Part shown: piece by piece, positions 1-6,569 of the stretch
How the letters are laid out: each line of letters opens with the position of its first letter
Numbering within the stretch: position 1 is the first letter of the stretch
Assembly (NCBI GenBank): GCA_964424345.1
Contig: CAYRIK010000034.1
Span: forward strand, 1 to 21,617
From: RGIG6307 sp964424345
Lineage (GTDB): Bacteria > Bacillota > Clostridia > Lachnospirales > Lachnospiraceae
Direction of reading: 5' to 3'
DNA length: 21,617 bases
Notes under the pieces: model-generated
Seen by the model: only the letters and a program-made list of their open reading frames with translations
What the model was told of the DNA's origin: nothing
The model's database searches: none
Translations under genes and position numbers: made by a program

Positions 1-1001
1 GTGCAATTACTCCTTGTACAAACCCTAGTGAAACAGTTCTTTGTAACACAATGGGTATGCTTGCAGGCGGTAATACCGTAGTATTCAATCCACATCCCGC
101 AGCAATTAAGACTTCTATTTTTGCAGTAAATCTGTTGAACGAGGCTTCTTTAGAAGCAGGCGGTCCAGACAATATTGCATGTACAGTAGAAAAACCTACT
201 ATGGAGACAAGTGCTGTTATGTTAAAGCACAAAGATACTCCATTGATCGTAGCAACTGGTGGTCCTGGTGTAGTAACAACAGTATTATCCAGTGGTAAAC
301 GTGGTATCGGTGCCGGCGCAGGCAATCCTCCTGCATTGGTTGATGAGACAGCCGATATCCGTAAAGCAGCAGAGGACATCGTAAACGGATGTACCTTTGA
401 TAATAACCTTCCATGTATCGCAGAAAAAGAAATCGTTGCAGTGGACAGCATTTGTGACGAACTTATGAGATATATGGTAGAAGAACAGGGCTGTTATCTT
501 GCAGACGCAGAGATTCAGGAAAGACTCATCAAGACCGTTTTCAATGAAAAGGGTGCGTTGAATCGTAAATGCGTAGGCAGAAGTGCAAAAGCTCTCTTAA
601 AGATGGTTGGTGTAGAAGTAACAGATAATATCCGTTGCATCACATTCGAAGGACCAAAGGAGCATCCACTTATCGCAGAAGAACTTATGATGCCGATCTT
701 AGGTGTTGTAAGAGCAAAAGATTTTGAGGATGCTGTAGAACAGGCTGTATGGCTTGAGCATGGCAATCGTCATTCTGCTCACATTCATTCCAAGAATGTT
801 GACAGAATTACAGCATATGCAAAGGCATTAGATACCGCAATCTTAGTAAAGAACGGCCCATCTTATGCAGCACTTGGCTTTGGTGGAGAAGGTTATTGTA
901 CATTTACAATAGCAAGCAGAACTGGCGAAGGACTCACCAGTGCAGCAACCTTCACAAAGAGCAGACGTTGTACAATGTCTGACAGCTTATGTATCAGATA
1001 G
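1..1001 (+). CDS. pduP: CoA-acylating aldehyde dehydrogenase of a microcompartment (PduP/EutE family), 5' partial
   Basis: The enzyme oxidises an aldehyde (propionaldehyde if this is a propanediol compartment) with NAD+ and CoA to acyl-CoA inside the shell lumen. The frame is open from base 3, so the gene enters from the left edge. The first visible residues (AITPCTNPSETV) match the PduP/EutE cofactor-binding region, and about 150-180 N-terminal residues, including any encapsulation peptide, are missing. The catalytic cysteine is in the motif NNLPCIAEKE, codon TGT at 414-416. The C-terminal family signature TSAATFTKSRRC is present. The stop at 999-1001 overlaps the ribosome site of the next gene, so the two are co-transcribed and probably coupled. 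EutE and PduP cannot be separated on this sequence; the PduL, PduS and PduT neighbours favour a Pdu-type role. Confidence 0.93.
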   Translation, partial: AITPCTNPSETVLCNTMGMLAGGNTVVFNPHPAAIKTSIFAVNLLNEASLEAGGPDNIACTVEKPTMETSAVMLKHKDTPLIVATGGPGVVTTVLSSGKRGIGAGAGNPPALVDETADIRKAAEDIVNGCTFDNNLPCIAEKEIVAVDSICDELMRYMVEEQGCYLADAEIQERLIKTVFNEKGALNRKCVGRSAKALLKMVGVEVTDNIRCITFEGPKEHPLIAEELMMPILGVVRAKDFEDAVEQAVWLEHGNRHSAHIHSKNVDRITAYAKALDTAILVKNGPSYAALGFGGEGYCTFTIASRTGEGLTSAATFTKSRRCTMSDSLCIR

Positions 1002-1013
1002 GAGGAAAAATTA

Positions 1014-2225
1014 ATGGATATGAGTAATTCACAGGTAGAAGCTATCGTTAAGCAGGTATTAAATCAGCTTACAAATACTGCTCCAGCAGCAAACGTAGTA
1101 GCTACTAAAGGAACTCAGGAGCTTCCAAAGACAGCACACGTTGCTATCCTTACTGCTCTTGAACAGGTTGAAATAAAAGAATACCCAATGCCAGAGGTTG
1201 GCGATGATGACATCCTCGTTAAGGTTGAGGGCTGTGGTATCTGTGGTACAGATGCTCACGAATTTAAGCGTGACCCATTCGGTCTTATCCCAGTAGCACT
1301 TGGTCATGAAGGTACTGGTGAAATCGTAAAAATGGGTAAGAACGTTAAGCTTGACAGCGCAGGCAATGAAGTTAAGATTGGTGACAAGGTTGTTACATGT
1401 ATGATCTTCAAGGACAACCCAGACATCACAATGTTTGACTTAAATAAGCAGAACGTTGGCGGTGCTGATGTATACGGCTTACTTCCAGATGATGATATTC
1501 ATCTTAACGGTTGGTTTGCAGATTACATTTTAATCCGTAAGAATTCTACATTCTTCAACGTAAGTGATCTTGATTTAGATTCTCGTATCTTAATCGAGCC
1601 ATGTGCAGTTTTAATCCATGCTGTAGAACGTGCAAAATCTACTGGTATTTTAAGATTCAACAGCCGTGTAGTAGTACAGGGTTGTGGCCCTATCGGCTTA
1701 ATCTGTATCGCAGTATTACGTACAATGGGTATCATGAACATTATCGCAGTAGACGGCAACGCAGGTCGTTTAGAGTTTGCTAAGAGACTTGGTGCAAGTG
1801 ATTCCTTAAACTTCAAGGATTACAAGGGCATTGAAGAAATGGCTGAAGCTTGCAATGAAAAGTTCGGCGGACATCTTGCTGACTTCGCATTCCAGTGTAC
1901 AGGTTCTCCAGTTGGACATTCCAATATTTACAAGTTTATCCGCAACGGTGGTGGACTTTGTGAACTTGGTTTCTTCATCAATGGCGGTGATGCAACAATC
2001 AACCCTCATTTTGATATCTGTTCTAAGGAAATCACAACAGTTGGTAGCTGGGTATACACACTTCGTGACTACGCAACTACATTCGATTTCTTAAAGAGTG
2101 CAAAGGCTCTTGGTCTTCCAATCAGCGAGCTTATCTCTGACAGATATCCATTAAGCCAGATTAACGAAGCATACAAGAAGAATCTGGCAATGACTGGTCT
2201 TAAGATTGCAGTTATTCCAGACTAA
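1014..2225 (+). CDS. Zinc-dependent medium-chain alcohol dehydrogenase with encapsulation-like N-terminus
   Basis: This 403-residue protein is a medium-chain dehydrogenase that most likely reduces the pathway aldehyde to alcohol and so recycles NAD+ in the lumen. Residues 1-20 form a short amphipathic helix (SNSQVEAIVKQVLNQL) followed by an Ala/Thr/Pro linker to about residue 40, the layout of a BMC encapsulation peptide. The enzyme proper starts near residue 42. Visible elements are the catalytic-zinc Cys77 in GICGTDAHE, His98-Glu99 (GHE), Glu195 (EPCAVLIHA), the Rossmann glycines GCGPIG at 223-228 and Asp247 (AVDG), which favours NAD. The four-cysteine structural-zinc lobe normally found after the GHE motif is absent, as in sorbitol-dehydrogenase-like members. 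The start is set by a strong AGGAGG about 8 bases upstream. Many BMCs use an iron-type alcohol dehydrogenase instead, which makes this variant notable. Confidence 0.92.
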   Translation: MDMSNSQVEAIVKQVLNQLTNTAPAANVVATKGTQELPKTAHVAILTALEQVEIKEYPMPEVGDDDILVKVEGCGICGTDAHEFKRDPFGLIPVALGHEGTGEIVKMGKNVKLDSAGNEVKIGDKVVTCMIFKDNPDITMFDLNKQNVGGADVYGLLPDDDIHLNGWFADYILIRKNSTFFNVSDLDLDSRILIEPCAVLIHAVERAKSTGILRFNSRVVVQGCGPIGLICIAVLRTMGIMNIIAVDGNAGRLEFAKRLGASDSLNFKDYKGIEEMAEACNEKFGGHLADFAFQCTGSPVGHSNIYKFIRNGGGLCELGFFINGGDATINPHFDICSKEITTVGSWVYTLRDYATTFDFLKSAKALGLPISELISDRYPLSQINEAYKKNLAMTGLKIAVIPD

Positions 2226-2263
2226 TTAACTTGTTGTAGTTGATATAGGAAAGGATTACTGAG

Positions 2264-2581
2264 ATGGATAATAGAGCAGTAGGTATCCTTGAGGTTTATG
2301 GACTTGTTTGTGCTTTCATGGCAGCAGATGCAGGTTGTAAGGCAGCAAATGTTACTTTGGAGCCTTTTGACAAGAATAAGCCTGCAGGCGGCGACGCTTT
2401 ACCAGTACCGCTTTTAGTTACGATCAAATTCCGCGGCAGCGTGGAAGATGTTACCGCAGCAGTAGAAGCGGGTGTTGAAGTGGCAAAGAGAACAACAGGT
2501 GTTGTACAAAGTCATGTAATCCCAAGACCAACACAGGACACAATAAAAATGTTACATATTTGTGCATTTGATAAAAATTAA
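2264..2581 (+). CDS. BMC-H shell protein, long-loop variant
   Basis: A single BMC domain (Pfam BMC, hexamer-forming shell tile) of 105 residues. It aligns with the PduA-type paralogues that follow: AVGILEVYGL corresponds to ALGMVETRGL, VEDVTAAVEAG to VGAVNAAVDAG, and SHVIPRP to QHVIPRP. It differs by an insertion of about 10 residues (EPFDKNKPAGGDALPVPL) where the canonical tiles carry the short pore loop KIGSG, so its central pore should differ in size and chemistry. The ribosome site AGGAAAGG lies about 9 bases upstream. It is probably a minor tile with a specialised pore; the transported molecule cannot be read from the sequence. Confidence 0.9.
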   Translation: MDNRAVGILEVYGLVCAFMAADAGCKAANVTLEPFDKNKPAGGDALPVPLLVTIKFRGSVEDVTAAVEAGVEVAKRTTGVVQSHVIPRPTQDTIKMLHICAFDKN

Positions 2582-2612
2582 ATTTTCTGAGTAATGAAAG
2601 TGAGGAAATAAA

Positions 2613-2897
2613 ATGGCTAAAGAAGCATTAGGCATGGTAGAAACCAGAGGACTTACAGCAGCAATCGACGCTGCAGATGCAATGACAAAGGCAGCAGAAG
2701 TTACATTAGTTGGAACAGAGAAAATCGGTTCTGGTTTAGTAACAGTTATGGTTCGTGGTGATGTTGGTGCTGTTAACGCAGCAGTAGACGCAGGTGCGGC
2801 AGCAGCAAGCCGTCTTGGCGAATTAGTAGCTCAGCACGTTATTCCACGTCCACATACAGACGTTGAAAAAATTCTTCCGGGATTCCCAGAGGCATAA
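2613..2897 (+). CDS. BMC-H shell protein (PduA/PduJ type)
   Basis: A canonical 94-residue hexameric shell tile that forms facets of the microcompartment. It has the standard order: LGMVETRGLTAAIDAADAM, the pore loop KIGSG, a VMVRGDVGAV strand-helix and the edge/C-terminal motif QHVIPRPHTDVE. It is nearly the same protein as the tile at 3262-3540. A GTGAGGA ribosome site precedes the ATG, and only three bases separate its stop from the next start. This and its twin are likely the major facet proteins. Confidence 0.96.
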   Translation: MAKEALGMVETRGLTAAIDAADAMTKAAEVTLVGTEKIGSGLVTVMVRGDVGAVNAAVDAGAAAASRLGELVAQHVIPRPHTDVEKILPGFPEA

Positions 2898-2900
2898 TTT

Positions 2901-3197
2901 ATGGGTGGCTCATACGGACTTATTGAAGTTTCCGGTGTAGTTGCTGCGATTGATTCATTAGATGCAATGTGCAAGGCTTCCGAAGTAAACGTAGTTACTT
3001 GGGAAAGAAAGCTTGGCGGACGTTTGGTAACAGTTATCGTAGAAGGTACTGTATCTGACGTAAAGGCAGCAATCGAAGCTGCTGCAAATATTTGCAAGAT
3101 GAATAATCATAAACTGGCGGCATCCGGCATCATTGCTTCTCCTTGTGATGAAGTTCGCAAGTTAGTAGCAAAGAGTGCACAGCGCCTTCAGAAATAA
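2901..3197 (+). CDS. BMC-H shell protein, divergent paralogue
   Basis: A 98-residue single BMC-domain shell protein that has diverged from its PduA-like neighbours. YGLIEVSGVVAAIDSLDAMCKASEV is the usual first strand and helix, the pore loop reads KLGGR instead of KIGSG, and the usual HVIPRP edge motif is replaced by SGIIASPCDEV. The tail is lysine-rich. It starts three bases after the upstream stop, with AGAGG inside the end of the preceding gene, so translation is probably coupled. The extra positive charge at the pore suggests a tile selective for other metabolites or one placed at a special site; this is inference. Confidence 0.9.
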   Translation: MGGSYGLIEVSGVVAAIDSLDAMCKASEVNVVTWERKLGGRLVTVIVEGTVSDVKAAIEAAANICKMNNHKLAASGIIASPCDEVRKLVAKSAQRLQK

Positions 3198-3261
3198 AAA
3201 TCCGAAAACGGACAAATAAAAAATTAACAAAAAATCGTCATATATTTAGGAGGAAAAAATA

Positions 3262-3540
3262 ATGGCACAGGAAGCATTAGGAATGGTAGAAACTAGAGGT
3301 CTTACAGCAGCTATTGATGCAGCTGACGCTATGTGTAAGGCAGCAAACGTTGCATTAATCGGAACAGAAAAGATCGGTTCTGGTTTAGTAACAGTTATGG
3401 TTCGTGGTGATGTTGGTGCAGTTAAGTCTGCAGTAGAAGCTGGTGCAGAAAGCGCTAAGAGACTTGGCGAATTAGTAGCTCAGCACGTTATTCCACGTCC
3501 TCACACAGATGTTGAAGGTATCCTTCCAACAATTAAATAA
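3262..3540 (+). CDS. BMC-H shell protein (PduA/PduJ type), twin of 2613-2897
   Basis: A canonical 92-residue hexameric shell tile with pore loop KIGSG and edge motif QHVIPRPHTDVE. It shares long exact nucleotide blocks with the tile gene at 2613-2897, including 47 identical bases around the pore-loop codons and 38 around the edge motif, while the first part differs at synonymous sites. It has the strongest ribosome site of the shell genes (AGGAGG, 3249-3254) and a 64-base AT-rich upstream spacer (3198-3261), suggesting high expression as a bulk shell component. Confidence 0.96.
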   Translation: MAQEALGMVETRGLTAAIDAADAMCKAANVALIGTEKIGSGLVTVMVRGDVGAVKSAVEAGAESAKRLGELVAQHVIPRPHTDVEGILPTIK

Positions 3541-3558
3541 TTTTAGAGTTGTGTTGCT

Positions 3559-3599
3559 GGGAGCAGTGATGCTGCTCCCGGTCAGCTTATTTAGCTGAC
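3559..3599 (+). other. Two tandem RNA stem-loops between shell and enzyme genes
   Basis: Two perfect hairpins stand back to back in the spacer after the last shell gene. The first pairs GGGAGCAG (3559-3566) with CTGCTCCC (3572-3579) around a 5-base loop. The second pairs GTCAGCT (3581-3587) with AGCTGAC (3593-3599). Neither is followed by a T-run, so a simple intrinsic terminator is unlikely. An inferred role is a 3' stabiliser or processing site that keeps shell mRNA more abundant than the downstream pduL-pduT message. Confidence 0.6.
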
Positions 3600-3625
3600 T
3601 ACCAAAACTAAAAGAAGGGTAACAG

Positions 3626-4279
3626 GTGAATAAAATGGACAAAGATCAATTGGAAGCCATCACCAGAATAGTTCTTTCCTGTATGGAGAGTCAAAAAGAA
3701 AAAGGAAATGGTTTTTTAGTACCGGTCGGTGTCAGCAACAGACATATTCATTTGTCACAGGAGCACGTAGAAGCATTGTTTGGTCCTGGTTATCAGCTCA
3801 CTAAGAAGAAAGAGCTGATGGGTGGCCAGTTTGCTTGCAATGAGTGCTGTACGATCGTTGGACTCAAGCTGCGTGCGATTGAAAATGTTAGAGTATTAGG
3901 TCCTGCTCGTAAGAGAACACAGGTCGAGATCAGCAGTACAGATGCCAGAAAGTTAGGAATCAATGTTCCTGTACGTGAATCCGGTGATATTGAAGGTTCT
4001 GCTCCGATTGCGATTATTGGTCCTAAGGGAGCTGTTTATTGTAACGAAGGCTGTATCGTTGCAGCAAGACATATCCATATGTCTCCAGCGGATGCCGCAG
4101 CTTGTGGAGTAAACGATGGTGACTATGTAAGTGTAAAAGTTGACAATGAACGCGGTACCACATTTAACAATGTAAAAATCCGTATTGACGAAAGCTTTAC
4201 CCTGGAAATGCATATCGACACAGATGAAGCGAATGCAAGCGAAATAAAACAGGGTGATAAGGTAGCAGTTATTAAATAG
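3626..4279 (+). CDS. pduL: Phosphate propanoyltransferase PduL
   Basis: PduL-type phosphotransacylase exchanges the CoA of propionyl-CoA (or acetyl-CoA) for phosphate, recycling CoA in the lumen and giving acyl-phosphate for ATP synthesis. Both zinc-binding halves are visible: SNRHIHLS (His40, His42) and ARHIHMS (His149, His151). Residues 4-22 (MDKDQLEAITRIVLSCMES) form an amphipathic helix typical of lumen targeting. I take the GTG at 3626 as start because AGAAGGG ends 6 bases before it. The ATG at 3635 would lose only three residues and has a weaker AACAGG upstream, so it remains possible. Length (about 214-217 residues) is normal for PduL. Confidence 0.95.
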   Translation: MNKMDKDQLEAITRIVLSCMESQKEKGNGFLVPVGVSNRHIHLSQEHVEALFGPGYQLTKKKELMGGQFACNECCTIVGLKLRAIENVRVLGPARKRTQVEISSTDARKLGINVPVRESGDIEGSAPIAIIGPKGAVYCNEGCIVAARHIHMSPADAAACGVNDGDYVSVKVDNERGTTFNNVKIRIDESFTLEMHIDTDEANASEIKQGDKVAVIK

Positions 4280-4313
4280 AGTATTTGATTACAATCAGAA
4301 ATGAGTGAGAGAA

Positions 4314-4580
4314 ATGATTATTGGAAAAGTAACAGGAAGTATCGTTTCCACACGTAAGCAGGATAACCTGGTTGGTAACAAATTTATGATAATTGAACCA
4401 ATAAATACGATGGATGGAGGAAGAAATCAACTTGTTGCTGTAGATAACATTGGAGCCGGAGTCGGTGAATATGTATTAGTAGCAACCGGAAGTGCAGCAA
4501 GAATCGGCTGCGGTATGATGAATTCTCCTATTGATGCTGCTATTGTCGGAATTGTGGATGATATCGGAAGATTGGGGTAA
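4314..4580 (+). CDS. eutN: BMC pentameric vertex protein (EutN/CcmL/PduN family)
   Basis: An 88-residue bacterial microcompartment vertex protein. Pentamers of this family cap the corners of the shell. The N-terminus MIIGKVTGSIVSTRKQDNLVG is nearly the family consensus, followed by KFMIIEPI, a glycine-rich AVDNIGAGVGEYVLVATGSAAR and the C-terminal DAAIVGIVDDI. The reading frame can be extended to a GTG at 4305, but homologues begin at MIIGKV, so I choose the ATG at 4314; the upstream Shine-Dalgarno is weak either way (GTGAGAG). One copy next to four hexamer genes fits the low copy number needed for vertices. Confidence 0.93.
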   Translation: MIIGKVTGSIVSTRKQDNLVGNKFMIIEPINTMDGGRNQLVAVDNIGAGVGEYVLVATGSAARIGCGMMNSPIDAAIVGIVDDIGRLG

Positions 4581-4586
4581 CAGGTT

Positions 4587-5906
4587 ATGGAAATTGCTAG
4601 TTTAAGCAAAATCTTAAGAGATAATGGTATTGTAGGTGCCGGCGGTGCTGGTTTCCCTACATATGCAAAGTTGTCTGATAAAGCAGATACCATTATTATG
4701 AACTGTGCAGAATGTGAACCATTGCTGAAACTGCATAGACAGTTGTTAAAAGAGCATGTTCATGGAATTTTAAAAGCATTTGCTTTAATTCAGGAAACTG
4801 TACAGGCTAAAGAAGCGATTATTGGAATTAAAGAAGAATATGAAAGCACGATTGAAGCTCTCGAAGAATATATCGGCGAGTTTCCAAATATGCGTATACA
4901 TAAATTACCAGGTGCATATCCAATGGGTGACGAAGTTGTTCTTATTTATGAGGCAACTGGTAAGGTTGTTCGTCCAGGCGGATTACCAATTGAATGTGGC
5001 GTAGCTGTATTCAACGTAGAAACTGTATACAACGTATATCGTGCAGTTTGGGAAAACAAGCCAGTAGCAGACAAGTATGTGTCTGTACTTGGTGAAGTAG
5101 AAAATCCGGTAACTGTTCGTGTACCTATTGGTACAAGAATCAGTGAGGTTGTAGCAATGGCAGGCAAGATTACTACACCAAATCCGGTTTATTTACTTGG
5201 CGGTCCTATGATGGGCGGTTTCGGTAAAGATTATCAGCCAGTTACAAAAACAACAAACGCTGTAATCGTATTACCAGCAGACCATCCATTAGTACTTCGT
5301 AAAACACAGAAATTTGAAACTGCTGTAGGCAGAGCAGCATCTTCATGCTGTCAGTGTCAGATGTGTACAGATCTTTGTCCACGTCATGCGTTGGGTCATC
5401 CAATCCAGCCACACTTATTCATGCGTGCTGCTGCAAACAGAGATTTCAAGGATTTAGATCCATTCTTAAATACAATGTTCTGTAGTGCTTGTGGTTTATG
5501 TGAGATGTTTAGCTGTCCTCAGGGACTCTCTCCAAGAACTATGATCACACAGTACAAGAACGGTTTAAGAAAAGCAGGAATTAAGCCTCCTGTAGTAGAA
5601 GCAGAGCCAGTAAAAGAATCTCGTGCATACAGAAGAGCATGGGAAGGTCGTTTAATGGCAAGACTTGGATTAGACAAGTATGAACATCCATGTTTATTAG
5701 ACGATACTCTTAGAAAAACTGGTGAAGTAAAGATTATGTTATCACAGCATATTGGTGCTCCAGCAACAGCTTGTGTAAGCATCGGTGATAGCGTAAAGAC
5801 AGGTGACGTTGTAGGTGCTGCAGGAAACGGATTGTCTGTAAATATTCATTCATCCGTAGACGGTATCGTACAGGAAGTAACCAAGGACTATATTATTATT
5901 AAGTAG
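4587..5906 (+). CDS. pduS: RnfC/PduS-type Fe-S flavoprotein of the microcompartment
   Basis: A 439-residue electron carrier related to the NADH-binding RnfC subunit and to PduS. The N-terminus has the glycine-rich NADH/FMN motif GAGGAGFPTYAKL (about residues 18-29) and the NCAECEP motif. An SLBB-like segment precedes two ferredoxin-type clusters: Cys254-x2-Cys257-x2-Cys260-x3-Cys264 followed by Pro, and Cys299-x2-Cys302-x2-Cys305-x4-Cys310 followed by Pro. The last 50 residues form a barrel-sandwich-like tail. In B12-dependent compartments PduS reduces cobalamin; in B12-independent ones its role is unsettled, and proposals include NAD+ regeneration or feeding electrons to the radical-enzyme activase. 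It sits directly upstream of the Fe-S shell protein PduT, its known partner in the Pdu system. Confidence 0.93.
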   Translation: MEIASLSKILRDNGIVGAGGAGFPTYAKLSDKADTIIMNCAECEPLLKLHRQLLKEHVHGILKAFALIQETVQAKEAIIGIKEEYESTIEALEEYIGEFPNMRIHKLPGAYPMGDEVVLIYEATGKVVRPGGLPIECGVAVFNVETVYNVYRAVWENKPVADKYVSVLGEVENPVTVRVPIGTRISEVVAMAGKITTPNPVYLLGGPMMGGFGKDYQPVTKTTNAVIVLPADHPLVLRKTQKFETAVGRAASSCCQCQMCTDLCPRHALGHPIQPHLFMRAAANRDFKDLDPFLNTMFCSACGLCEMFSCPQGLSPRTMITQYKNGLRKAGIKPPVVEAEPVKESRAYRRAWEGRLMARLGLDKYEHPCLLDDTLRKTGEVKIMLSQHIGAPATACVSIGDSVKTGDVVGAAGNGLSVNIHSSVDGIVQEVTKDYIIIK

Positions 5907-5922
5907 AGAATAGAGGGATAAC

Positions 5923-6471
5923 ATGGCTAGAGCAATTGGAATGATTGAATTCAAAACAGTTTCAGCAGGTATTACTGCGGCTGACCAGATGGTAAAGACA
6001 TCTGATGTTGAATTATTAGAAGCGCAGACTGTATGTCCTGGTAAATATATTGCTTTAATTGCAGGTGATTTAAGTGCTGTTAAGGCTGCTGTAGAGCGTG
6101 CAAAACAGACTAGACCGGATGAGATGATTGACAGCTTCGTGCTGGGTAATCCGGACCCATCTATTTTCCCTGCTATTTATGGTAGTACCCAGGTTGAAGA
6201 AATCAAAGCGTTAGGTATTCTGGAAACATTTGATGCAGCAGCTATTATCGTTGCAGCAGATATGGCAGCAAAGACTTCTATCGTACAGTTAGTTGAACTG
6301 CGTGTTGCAAAAGGTATGTGTGGTAAGTCTTATATGCTTATCACAGGTGAAATCGCATCTTGTGAAGCAGCGATTGAAAAAGCAAAAGCAGCAGTAGGAG
6401 ATAAGGGAATGTTCTTAGATTCTTCTGTTATCGCACGTCCAGACAAGCAGCTTTGCAAACAGATTTTGTAA
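5923..6471 (+). CDS. pduT: Tandem-domain Fe-S shell protein PduT (BMC-T)
   Basis: A 182-residue trimeric shell protein made of two BMC domains (about 1-90 and 95-182; the second begins KALGILETFDAAAII). In Salmonella PduT, Cys38 of each subunit holds a [4Fe-4S] cluster on the three-fold axis. Here QTVCPGKY places a cysteine at exactly residue 38, so the cluster site is conserved. The protein is expected to conduct electrons across the shell, probably from or to the RnfC-like protein encoded 16 bases upstream. It is the last structural gene of the BMC run. The C-terminal SSVIARPDKQL corresponds to the VIPRPHE edge of PduT. Confidence 0.95.
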   Translation: MARAIGMIEFKTVSAGITAADQMVKTSDVELLEAQTVCPGKYIALIAGDLSAVKAAVERAKQTRPDEMIDSFVLGNPDPSIFPAIYGSTQVEEIKALGILETFDAAAIIVAADMAAKTSIVQLVELRVAKGMCGKSYMLITGEIASCEAAIEKAKAAVGDKGMFLDSSVIARPDKQLCKQIL

Positions 6472-6548
6472 TGTGAATTCATTAAGAAAGTATCTGTGAC
6501 TGCCTAAAACAGTCACAGGTATTTGATAATGTATTCACAAAAATGTGA
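6472..6548 (+). promoter_or_regulatory. Nested inverted repeats with TGTGA/TCACA half-sites upstream of the DeoR gene
   Basis: The spacer between pduT and the regulator is almost one nested palindrome. An inner stem pairs TATCTGTGACTG (6491-6502) with CAGTCACAGGTA (6510-6521, one G-T wobble) around a 7-base loop. Outer arms TGTGAATTCAT (6472-6482) and ATGTATTCACA (6529-6539) pair with one mismatch. Half-sites TGTGA occur at 6472, 6495 and 6544, and TCACA at 6513 and 6535. This could be the operator of the adjacent DeoR protein, or at RNA level a structure that reduces read-through from the BMC operon. There is no T-run after the stem, and I see no clear sigma-A promoter here. Confidence 0.5.
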
Positions 6549-6569
6549 GAAAGAAAGGGAGCTAGGTGT

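Noticed and set aside
3186..3261. Separate promoter before the second PduA-type tile
   Set aside because: The spacer is AT-rich, but I find no pair of boxes with proper spacing; only the strong ribosome site is clear.
6491..6521. Intrinsic terminator after pduT
   Set aside because: The stem is strong but no T-run follows; it is listed as a regulatory palindrome, with partial termination left open.
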